From Marinobacter sp050379415 (GTDB lineage Bacteria > Pseudomonadota > Gammaproteobacteria > Pseudomonadales > Oleiphilaceae): 64,000 nucleotides of DNA. Within the stretch, counting starts at the first letter, position 1, and the number at the start of each line of letters is the position of its first letter. The translations under genes and the position numbers were made by a program. Location of the stretch: NCBI RefSeq assembly GCF_050379415.1, contig NZ_JBNRLS010000001.1, positions 434,001 through 498,000 of the forward strand, given 5' to 3'. This document shows positions 8,274 through 15,160 of this stretch, piece after piece. The notes beneath the pieces were generated by a model that was not told where the DNA came from, made no database searches, and was given only the letters and a program-made list of their open reading frames with translations.

Positions 8274-8280
8274 GCCTCGC

Positions 8281-8306
8281 CGGGCAGCGGTTTCCATCGC
8301 TGCCCG
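8281..8306 (+). terminator. Hairpin terminator-like element after comEA-like gene
   Basis: CGGGCAGCG (8281-8289) pairs perfectly with CGCTGCCCG (8298-8306) around an 8-base loop, just after the stop codon. There is no clear T-run after it (CTGTTACCCT), so it may work poorly as an intrinsic terminator or mainly protect the 3' end. Confidence 0.55.
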
Positions 8307-8324
8307 CTGTTACCCTAAAGTCGT

Positions 8325-8371
8325 TTGGCAACCACCGCTCCCCCACCCTATTATTGTTGGATAACAACAAT
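8325..8371 (+). promoter_or_regulatory. Promoter and candidate operator of lutABC
   Basis: A sigma-70-like promoter is seen as TTGGCA (8325-8330), 18 bases, TATTAT (8349-8354). A perfect inverted repeat ATTGTTG-GATAA-CAACAAT (8353-8371) overlaps the -10 and the likely start, the position of a repressor site. Lactate operons are often controlled by GntR-type (LldR/LutR) repressors, but no such gene is adjacent here. Confidence 0.5.
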
Positions 8372-8394
8372 CCCATACCCGGAGCGGGGCGTTA

Positions 8395-9174
8395 ATGTCA
8401 GATCCCATCAAGGTTTATCCGTCCAGGCCTCAAAAGGTCTATTACTTCGGCACCTGCCTGGTGGACATGTTCTACCCGGACGCAGGCATTGCCGGGGTGG
8501 AACTGCTGGAGCGGGAGGGCATCGAAGTGATCTTCCCCCAGGGCCAGACCTGCTGTGGTCAGCCTGCCTACACCTCCGGCTACCACGATGAGGCCCGCTC
8601 GGTGGCGCAAGCCCAGCTGGACCTGTTTCCGGAAGACTGGCCGATTGTGGTGCCGTCGGGCTCCTGTGGCGGCATGATGCGCAAGCATTATCCTGCACTT
8701 TTCAAGGACACGCCCCAGGCCACCCAGGCCGCGGAAATCGCCGGGCGGGTCTGGGAGCTGACGGATTTCCTGCTGAATGTCTGCCACATCAAACTGGAGG
8801 ATCTGGGTGAGCCGGTCACGGTTGCCATGCATACCTCCTGCTCGGCCCGCCGGGAAATGGGGGTGGCCGAGGTCGGCCCTGCCCTGCTTGGGCAGCTGAA
8901 GAACGTCAATCTTGTGGAACAGATCCGTCCTGAGGAATGCTGCGGCTTTGGCGGCACTTTTGCGGTTCGCCACCCGGAGATTTCTGCCGCCATGGTCAGT
9001 GAGAAGGTGGACACCCTGGTGGATGCCGGCACCAAAGAATTTGTCACCACCGACTGCGGCTGCCTGATGAACATCGCCGGCTATGCCGAGAAGAATGACA
9101 AGCCCCTCCAGGGCCAGCACATCATCAGTTTCCTGTGGGAGCGCACCCGCGGAAACCAGGGAGGCCAGTCATGA
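8395..9174 (+). CDS. lutA: L-lactate utilisation protein LutA/LldE (Fe-S oxidoreductase subunit)
   Basis: A 259-residue protein of the CCG-domain family, one of three subunits of the LutABC (LldEFG) L-lactate oxidase that converts L-lactate to pyruvate. Two CCG-type cysteine-rich motifs are visible: TCCGQPAYTSGY with SGSCGGMMRKHY, then TSCSARREMG with EECCGFGGTFAV and TTDCGCLMNI. The start ATG lies after a purine-rich GGAGCGGGG. Its stop overlaps the lutB start (ATGA), so the three genes form one coupled operon. Confidence 0.92.
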   Translation: MSDPIKVYPSRPQKVYYFGTCLVDMFYPDAGIAGVELLEREGIEVIFPQGQTCCGQPAYTSGYHDEARSVAQAQLDLFPEDWPIVVPSGSCGGMMRKHYPALFKDTPQATQAAEIAGRVWELTDFLLNVCHIKLEDLGEPVTVAMHTSCSARREMGVAEVGPALLGQLKNVNLVEQIRPEECCGFGGTFAVRHPEISAAMVSEKVDTLVDAGTKEFVTTDCGCLMNIAGYAEKNDKPLQGQHIISFLWERTRGNQGGQS

Positions 9175-10610
9175 GCGAGACCACTGCCCACAGCCATCCT
9201 CACGTCGATGTGAAGGAATTCCACCCGCGGGCACATGCGGCCATCCACAATCCCAAGATCCGCCAGAACTTCCGGAAGGCGATGGATGGCCTGATGGCCA
9301 AGCGCACGGCAGCGTTCGAAGGCTGGGATCTGGAAACCCTGCGGGATCTCGGCGCCAACATCCGCATGAAGGCCCTGTCCAATCTGCCGGACCTGCTGGA
9401 GCAGCTGGAACAGAAGCTGACCGAGAACGGCATCAAGGTGCACTGGGCGGTGGACGGTGACGAGGCCTGCCGCATTGTGCGGGATATCTGCGTGGCCCGG
9501 GACGCCAAGACGGTGATCAAGGGCAAGTCCATGGTGTCTGAGGAGATGGAGCTGAACCATTACCTCCAGGACCAGGGCATCGAGGCGCTGGAATCGGATC
9601 TGGGCGAGTACATTGTCCAACTCGCGGATGAAACGCCCTCCCACATCATCATGCCGGCGATCCACAAGAACACCGGGGAAATCTCCGAGCTGATGCACGA
9701 GAAAACCGGCACCGATCTTTCCAACGATGTGGAGTACCTGACCGCCTCCGCCCGCCAGCAGCTGCGGGAGAAGTTCATGAACGCGGATGTGGGCGTCTCC
9801 GGCGTCAACTTCGCGGTGGCGGAGACCGGGACCCTGTGCCTGGTGGAGAATGAGGGCAACGGCCGGATGACCACCACGGTGCCGCCCTGCCACATTGCGG
9901 TCACCGGCATCGAGAAGGTGGTGCCGAGCCTGGAGGATGTCTCCGCCCTGCTGGCGTTGCTGACCCGCTCCGCGACCGGCCAGCACATCACCACCTACTT
10001 CAACATGATCTCCAGCCCGCGCAAGGGCGAGGAGCTGGATGGGCCCGAGGAAGTCCATGTGGTGCTGGTGGATAACGGCCGGTCGTCCATCTACCAGGAT
10101 GACGAACTGCTGGACACCCTGCGCTGCATCCGCTGCGGTGCCTGCATGAACCATTGCCCGGTCTATACCCGGGTCGGTGGCCACACCTATGGCACCACCT
10201 ACCCCGGCCCCATCGGCAAGATCCTGATGCCGCACCTGATCGGCCTGGACGAAGGCCGGCATCTGCCCACCGCATCCAGCCTCTGCGGTGCCTGCGGCGA
10301 GGTCTGCCCGGTCAAGATTCCGATTCCGGACCTGCTGGTGCGCCTGCGCCAGGAGTCCGTGGACGGCGACCGGCTTCATCCGGCCAAAGTCCGGGGCCAT
10401 GGCGCCAAGCGCAGCACCGGCGAAGCCCTGATCTGGAAAGGATGGGCCTGGATGCATGCCAGCCCCGGCATCTATCGGCTGGGCACTGGGGTCGCAGCCA
10501 GATTCCGGGCCCTGCAGCCCTCGAAGGCGGGCGCCTGGACCGATTTCCGGACCGCACCGAAGCTCGCGGCAAAAACCCTGCACCAGCGGATGAAGGAGCG
10601 TGGCCAGTGA
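9171..10610 (+). CDS. lutB: L-lactate utilisation protein LutB/LldF (iron-sulfur)
   Basis: A 479-residue subunit combining an LUD domain (about 60-300) with a ferredoxin-like C-terminal part. Two [4Fe-4S] motifs are present: CIRCGACMNHCPVYTRVGG near residues 318-335 and LCGACGEVCPVKIPIP near 370-385. The ATG at 9171 overlaps the lutA stop and has GGGAGG just upstream; a longer upstream frame starting at 9135 lies inside lutA and is less likely. The stop overlaps the GTG start of lutC. Confidence 0.93.
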   Translation: MSETTAHSHPHVDVKEFHPRAHAAIHNPKIRQNFRKAMDGLMAKRTAAFEGWDLETLRDLGANIRMKALSNLPDLLEQLEQKLTENGIKVHWAVDGDEACRIVRDICVARDAKTVIKGKSMVSEEMELNHYLQDQGIEALESDLGEYIVQLADETPSHIIMPAIHKNTGEISELMHEKTGTDLSNDVEYLTASARQQLREKFMNADVGVSGVNFAVAETGTLCLVENEGNGRMTTTVPPCHIAVTGIEKVVPSLEDVSALLALLTRSATGQHITTYFNMISSPRKGEELDGPEEVHVVLVDNGRSSIYQDDELLDTLRCIRCGACMNHCPVYTRVGGHTYGTTYPGPIGKILMPHLIGLDEGRHLPTASSLCGACGEVCPVKIPIPDLLVRLRQESVDGDRLHPAKVRGHGAKRSTGEALIWKGWAWMHASPGIYRLGTGVAARFRALQPSKAGAWTDFRTAPKLAAKTLHQRMKERGQ

Positions 10611-11260
10611 GTTCCCGAAACATTATTCTCCAGCGCCTGCGCAATCGAACCGGCGGCGAACTGACCGCCCCGGAATGCGACTTCTCGGTCCTGAAACGGC
10701 CGGACTGGAGCACCACCGAACGGATCGAGCTGTTCGAGAAGATGATCGAATCGGTCCACGGCGAGGTACACCACTGCACCGCTGACAGCTGGATCGAACG
10801 GCTGGCCGAGGTTCTGAACACCCGGGGTGCCCGCAACCTGATGATCCCGAAGCAGCACGCCATCGGTCAGGCGATCAAGGCTTCCGAGCGCACGGACCTG
10901 CCGGAACTGCTGCTGTACGATGAACCCATCGAGAGCTGGCAGCCCTACCTGTTCAACGAGGTGGATGCCAGCATCACCTCCACCCGGGGTGGTATTGCTG
11001 AAACCGGCTCGCTGATCCTGTGGCCGACGCCGGACGAACCGCGCCTGATGAGCCTGGTGCCACCGGTGCACATTGCCGTCCTGAACGCCTCGGACATCTA
11101 CACCACGTTCCACGAAGCCATGCTCGCCCAGGACTGGGCCTCTGGCATGCCGACCAATGCGCTGTTAATCTCTGGGCCTTCCAAAACCGCGGACATCGAG
11201 CAGACCCTGGCCTACGGTGTCCACGGCCCCAAAGAGCTGATTGTATTGGTTATTGAATGA
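10607..11260 (+). CDS. lutC: L-lactate utilisation protein LutC/LldG (LUD domain)
   Basis: The 217-residue third subunit of the lactate oxidation complex, an LUD-domain protein without cysteines for Fe-S clusters. It contains the LUD-type segment DASITSTRGGIAETGSLILW and ends YGVHGPKELIVLVIE. It starts with GTG at 10607, overlapping the lutB stop (GTGA), with GAAGGAGCG ahead of it. Its own stop overlaps the next gene (ATGA), which ties the DMT transporter to the lactate operon. Confidence 0.9.
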   Translation: MSSRNIILQRLRNRTGGELTAPECDFSVLKRPDWSTTERIELFEKMIESVHGEVHHCTADSWIERLAEVLNTRGARNLMIPKQHAIGQAIKASERTDLPELLLYDEPIESWQPYLFNEVDASITSTRGGIAETGSLILWPTPDEPRLMSLVPPVHIAVLNASDIYTTFHEAMLAQDWASGMPTNALLISGPSKTADIEQTLAYGVHGPKELIVLVIE

Positions 11261-12210
11261 TCCAAGGCGCACTGTTGATCGCCCTGGCGGCCTTGCTGTG
11301 GGCGACCACAGGCATTGTCGCCAAATTCCTGTTTACCGGCACCGAGCTGGAACCCATCACCCTGGGCTTTCTTCGTCTGGTGGTGGCGTTGCCGTTTTTC
11401 TGGCTGCTGATGCGGCGGGAACAACGCCAACTCAAACGGGAGTACCCCGGTGAGCGGGTACCCGGGAGCTCCCTGCGGCACCTGGGACTCAAGGCTCTCC
11501 TGCCCCTCGCGGCACTCGGCCTGTTCCAGGCCTTCTACCAGGGCAGCTACCTGCTAGCCGTGGACCTCACCGGCGCCGGAATCGCCACACTGATTGCCCT
11601 GTGCCTGCCGCCGGTACTGGTGGCGCTCACCGCCGCGCCCCTGCTCGGCGAGAAACCCGGTTTGTTAACCATCCTGTCGCTGATCGCCGCCATCATCGGC
11701 ACCGCCATGCTGGTGCTGAGCGATATGGACACCAGCGGCACCCTGCGCCTGGCCGGCATCCTGATGGCCCTGCTGGCCGCCTGTGTCTATACCGGTTTCA
11801 CCCTCACCAGCCGGTACAACTCGGCGGGAACACCGGTATTCACCACGGCATTCATCTGTTTCTTCACTGCTGCGCTTATCCTGTTGCCGGTGGTAGCCGC
11901 CATCGGGGGCTTTGCCGGCCTGGAAACCCTGGATTTCCATCACTGGCTGATGGTGGGCTACATCGGCGTGGTGCCGACGTGCATCGGTTACGTGAGCTTT
12001 TTCACCGGTATGAAGACCACGCCCGCCACACTTTCAAGCATCATCGTGACGCTGGAACCGTTGTTCGTGGCCTTGCTGGCCTGGGTATTCCTGGGAGAGG
12101 TGCTTGGGCCGACCGGCATTACCGGCGCCCTGATCCTGACGGCGGCGGTGATCGTCGCCTCCAGGTTTGGCGGGAAACCCGCCGCCGGACAGGCATCCGA
12201 CGGCGGTTGA
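11257..12210 (+). CDS. EamA/DMT-superfamily inner-membrane transporter
   Basis: A 317-residue protein with about ten transmembrane helices arranged as two EamA repeats (about 1-145 and 155-305), as in RhaT/EamA exporters. Typical segments are LLWATTGIVAKFLFTGTELE and, in the second half, TPATLSSIIVTLEPLFVALL. The start overlaps lutC by four bases, so it is the fourth gene of the lactate operon. Substrate cannot be told from the sequence; a role in moving lactate, pyruvate or related metabolites is only an inference from context. Confidence 0.87.
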   Translation: MIQGALLIALAALLWATTGIVAKFLFTGTELEPITLGFLRLVVALPFFWLLMRREQRQLKREYPGERVPGSSLRHLGLKALLPLAALGLFQAFYQGSYLLAVDLTGAGIATLIALCLPPVLVALTAAPLLGEKPGLLTILSLIAAIIGTAMLVLSDMDTSGTLRLAGILMALLAACVYTGFTLTSRYNSAGTPVFTTAFICFFTAALILLPVVAAIGGFAGLETLDFHHWLMVGYIGVVPTCIGYVSFFTGMKTTPATLSSIIVTLEPLFVALLAWVFLGEVLGPTGITGALILTAAVIVASRFGGKPAAGQASDGG

Positions 12211-12222
12211 TCACAAGGACAT

Positions 12223-12777
12223 TCAGTCGTCCTTTTGCTGCTTGGCGAGCATGTCCGGCTGCAGGATCTCGATCCAGTAGCCGTCCGGATCCTTGATGAA
12301 CGCCAAGCCTTTCATCTTGCCGTCATCCGGTTTCTTCACAAACTCGACACCCAGTTTCTCGAAACGGTCCGAAGCGGCGTACACATCCGGTACGGCGATG
12401 CCGATATGACCAAAGCCCTGGGGCTCGTCGTTGCCGTTGTGGTAGGCAAAATCGTTGTCGTCCTCGGTGCCCCAGTTGTGGGTCAGCTCAAGCATCGCCT
12501 CACGGCCGAAGGTGTAGGTGGTGCGGTGGGCATCGTCGTTCGGGACGAACTGGGCCGAGCGGTCGTCCAGGTAACCCAGGAAGTACAGGGTGAATTTCAT
12601 CTCCGGGAATTCCAGCTTGCGGATGAGGTGCATCCCCAGAACACGAGTGTAGAAGTCCATTGAGCGCTCGGGTTCCTTGATGCGCATCATGGTCTGGTTG
12701 AAGACATAGCCTTCAGTCTCGGGAACGGGCGCGTCGTACAGGCCGGGGGCCTCTTCGAAATGCTTGGGCATGGTCAT
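12223..12777 (-). CDS. gloA: Lactoylglutathione lyase (glyoxalase I)
   Basis: A 184-residue cytosolic enzyme that isomerises the methylglyoxal-glutathione hemithioacetal to S-lactoylglutathione. Predicted metal ligands are Gln28 (FNQTMMRIK), Glu97 (AMLELTHNWG), His124 (GFGHIGIAV) and Glu170 (GYWIEIL). The Gln as first ligand and the longer length resemble the zinc-type enzymes (human-like) rather than the nickel-type E. coli GloA. AAGGGA precedes the start. It converges on the DMT gene with only 12 bases between the stops. Confidence 0.93.
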   Translation of the reverse strand: MTMPKHFEEAPGLYDAPVPETEGYVFNQTMMRIKEPERSMDFYTRVLGMHLIRKLEFPEMKFTLYFLGYLDDRSAQFVPNDDAHRTTYTFGREAMLELTHNWGTEDDNDFAYHNGNDEPQGFGHIGIAVPDVYAASDRFEKLGVEFVKKPDDGKMKGLAFIKDPDGYWIEILQPDMLAKQQKDD

Positions 12778-13013
12778 TTCCCTTTTGGTTCAGAGAATTC
12801 AAACTTTATACCTGCGTGCGTTTCAATCGGATTTCAAGGGGCCGCACCGGATTCACCCCCCGACAATGAAACAGCTATTCGAGATCTGTATCACAGACAG
12901 CCAGCCGTCCCCGACCTAATGTAACAGTCTGTAACCTTTAACCGCCGCATTGATTCAGGTGTCCCTGCGGCCCGGATAACAACAAGCATCCGTCGAACGA
13001 ACTCGGGGCGCTC

Positions 13014-14036
13014 ATGGTTTCCTCTCTCTTCACACAGTCTTCAACGCCTCGCAGGTGCTTTCCCCTTATGGCGCTTGCGATGGCGTTGCCTTCTTTGTCA
13101 CTTGCCGAGTTCCGGGCACTGGACGACCGCAGTCTGTCCACGGTGACCGGCCAGTCCGGTGTGACCATCGAGCTAGAGACCCGGCTCACCATGGACAGCC
13201 TGACCTGGACCGACGAGGGATCGCTGAGTGTCAACGGCGTGCGGCTCTCCGGGCAGAACGACACGGTGCTGGACAACATCAAGGTGACTCTGGATATCGC
13301 AGGTGAAGGCGAGGTCCTGGAACACGGCTTTTCGGAGATCGCCCGCCGGGCGGACGCGGGGCTGCTGGACGCCAGTGATCCGGATGTGGCCGATGCCCTG
13401 ACCACCTACTCGGTGAATGGCGAATTCGGCAAGCAGTTCGGCAGCGGCGATCTGGTGATTCACCTGGGTGCAATCGATTACGGTGATCCGGCGAGTCTGA
13501 CCGACTACCTGCAGGCGGTGGATTTCGAGCTGGCCGTAGACAGCATCGTGACCTCCGGCTCGGAGGGCAGCGCCACGATGTTCTCGGATGTGTTGCTGCA
13601 GGGTTACGTGGGGCCAACCGACCTGGTGATCCGGAACCAGGGCGGCAATACCCGCTCGCTGGCCAATGGCAATCTGGTATCCGGGTCCGAGTTGCAGCTG
13701 GACACCCACTTCGAAATCACCAGCGGCAGCCTGAACTGGGAGGCCGCCGACCTGATTCTTTTGTTCAACTTTGCTGCGGTAGGCATCGAGGGGCTGCAGA
13801 TTCATAACCGTCGCGGGGATGACACCCTGGGGCATTTCGGAATGGCCCACGCCACAGCAAAGCTATCCCGGGGCACCAGTGCCGCCTCCGGAATGGAAGG
13901 GCTGTCCGTGCATGACGTCGAGTTCCGGGCGGATATCGACATGCCCGTGTTCCGGATTGGCGGCGCCAGCATCGGCAGTGTCCAGTTTACGGACTTTGCC
14001 ATCACCGACACCACCATGATGGTATATGGCCACTAA
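13014..14036 (+). CDS. Exported protein, DUF6160-like (putative surface/pilus-associated)
   Basis: A 340-residue protein with a signal-like N-terminus (PLMALAMALPSLSLAEFRAL) followed by LDDRSLSTVTGQSGVTIELE, a start seen in secreted Gram-negative proteins of the DUF6160 type. The rest is rich in beta strands, Gly, Asp and Ser, with alternating hydrophobic residues and no cysteines or transmembrane helices, consistent with a beta-helical or beta-sandwich surface protein. The first 15 residues before the hydrophobic stretch are unusual, so a later start is possible. The function is unknown and the family call is tentative. Confidence 0.6.
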   Translation: MVSSLFTQSSTPRRCFPLMALAMALPSLSLAEFRALDDRSLSTVTGQSGVTIELETRLTMDSLTWTDEGSLSVNGVRLSGQNDTVLDNIKVTLDIAGEGEVLEHGFSEIARRADAGLLDASDPDVADALTTYSVNGEFGKQFGSGDLVIHLGAIDYGDPASLTDYLQAVDFELAVDSIVTSGSEGSATMFSDVLLQGYVGPTDLVIRNQGGNTRSLANGNLVSGSELQLDTHFEITSGSLNWEAADLILLFNFAAVGIEGLQIHNRRGDDTLGHFGMAHATAKLSRGTSAASGMEGLSVHDVEFRADIDMPVFRIGGASIGSVQFTDFAITDTTMMVYGH

Positions 14037-14073
14037 GGCACCACTGGACAAGCACTGCCACTTCCCCTGTAAA

Positions 14074-14098
14074 CTGCCCGTCTCACTCTGACGGGCAG
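14074..14098 (+). promoter_or_regulatory. Hairpin directly in front of the flippase-like gene
   Basis: CTGCCCGTC (14074-14082) pairs perfectly with GACGGGCAG (14090-14098) around the loop TCACTCT. The stem ends three bases before the ATG at 14102, so it covers the place where a ribosome site would be. It may end transcription from the preceding gene, or limit translation of the next one. There is no T-run. Confidence 0.6.
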
Positions 14099-14101
14099 CC
14101 C

Positions 14102-15160
14102 ATGACAGACTCAACGGACATCGATTACGAGAGCGGGACCTCCTGGCGAAGACTCGGTTTCTTCAGCCTGATCTTTGTCGCCCTGACCGCTGCCGGGCTT
14201 TATACGGTCTATCATCAGTTTGCCGACCGCAGCATTACCTTCGACACCCGGCTCATTGCACCTGAGAACCTGCTGGCCTTCGGCGCCCTGCTGCTGGTGT
14301 ATTTCCTGTCGGACGGGCTAAGGCTCTACTACACGTTGCGGGCCCTGGACCACAAACTGCCGTTCCGGATCATGTTCAAGCTGGTGTTTATCAACCTGTT
14401 TTTCTCGAACGTGACACCCATGGCCACCGGCGGTGGTTTTGCCCAGATCTGGTATCTCACCCACCACGGCGTTCCTGTGGGGCGGGCCACTGCCGCGACC
14501 ACCATTCGCACCGTACTGGCAGTGATCTTCATCTTTTCGCTGACCCCGGTTTTCCTTTTCACCCTGAATGCCCTGGAAAATCACACCATCTCCGGGGAGA
14601 TCGGCACCGCCCTGGCGGTGTTTATCACTATCTACCTGGGTTTCTTTATCGTCCTGCTGTTCAGGACCCGGTGGCTCATTCTGCCCCTGAGCAGGCTGAT
14701 CAGCCTGCTCAGGCGGGGGCATCTGATTGGCGCACGCCGCCACGACCGGTGGCAGTTCAAGTGCCGCCGTGAGATGCTGAGATTCTCTTTCAGCTTCAAC
14801 GATTACATCGAGGGGCGGCCACTGTTCGTGCTGCTGTCGATATTCTTCACCGCCACCTTCCTGCTGAGCCTGTTCAGCTTTCCGGCCCTGCTCATCTACA
14901 GTCTCGGTTACGAGGTGGACTACCTGGTCACGGTCGGGCTGCTGGTGGTCACCACCTTCATCATGTATTTCTCGCCCACGCCCGGGGCGTCGGGCATCTC
15001 GGAGGGGGTGTTCGGCAGTTTCTTTCGGGATATCCTGTCCGGTAATCACCTGGTACTGGTCACCGTGGGCTGGCGCTTCCTGACCATTTACCTGGGCATG
15101 ATTGTCGGGCTGATAGTGCTCCAGAGGGAAATCACCAAAGACCGCAGGAGATCCGGATGA
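14102..15160 (+). CDS. Lysylphosphatidylglycerol synthase/flippase-like (UPF0104) membrane protein
   Basis: A 352-residue inner-membrane protein with about eight helices, of the flippase-like domain family that includes AglD and the N-terminal half of MprF. Typical features are the helices LLAFGALLLVYFLSDGLRLY and NLFFSNVTPMATGGGFAQIW, and the late segment MYFSPTPGASGISEGVFGSF. No soluble synthase domain is attached. The stop overlaps the next gene (ATGA), a phosphoesterase-glycosyltransferase fusion, so the pair probably makes or moves a glycolipid. The specific substrate is unknown. Confidence 0.82.
   Translation: MTDSTDIDYESGTSWRRLGFFSLIFVALTAAGLYTVYHQFADRSITFDTRLIAPENLLAFGALLLVYFLSDGLRLYYTLRALDHKLPFRIMFKLVFINLFFSNVTPMATGGGFAQIWYLTHHGVPVGRATAATTIRTVLAVIFIFSLTPVFLFTLNALENHTISGEIGTALAVFITIYLGFFIVLLFRTRWLILPLSRLISLLRRGHLIGARRHDRWQFKCRREMLRFSFSFNDYIEGRPLFVLLSIFFTATFLLSLFSFPALLIYSLGYEVDYLVTVGLLVVTTFIMYFSPTPGASGISEGVFGSFFRDILSGNHLVLVTVGWRFLTIYLGMIVGLIVLQREITKDRRRSG

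Noticed and set aside
12778..13013. A possible gene or RNA between gloA and the exported protein gene
   Set aside because: No frame with a ribosome site and no stable conserved structure was seen. It is most simply the divergent promoter region.
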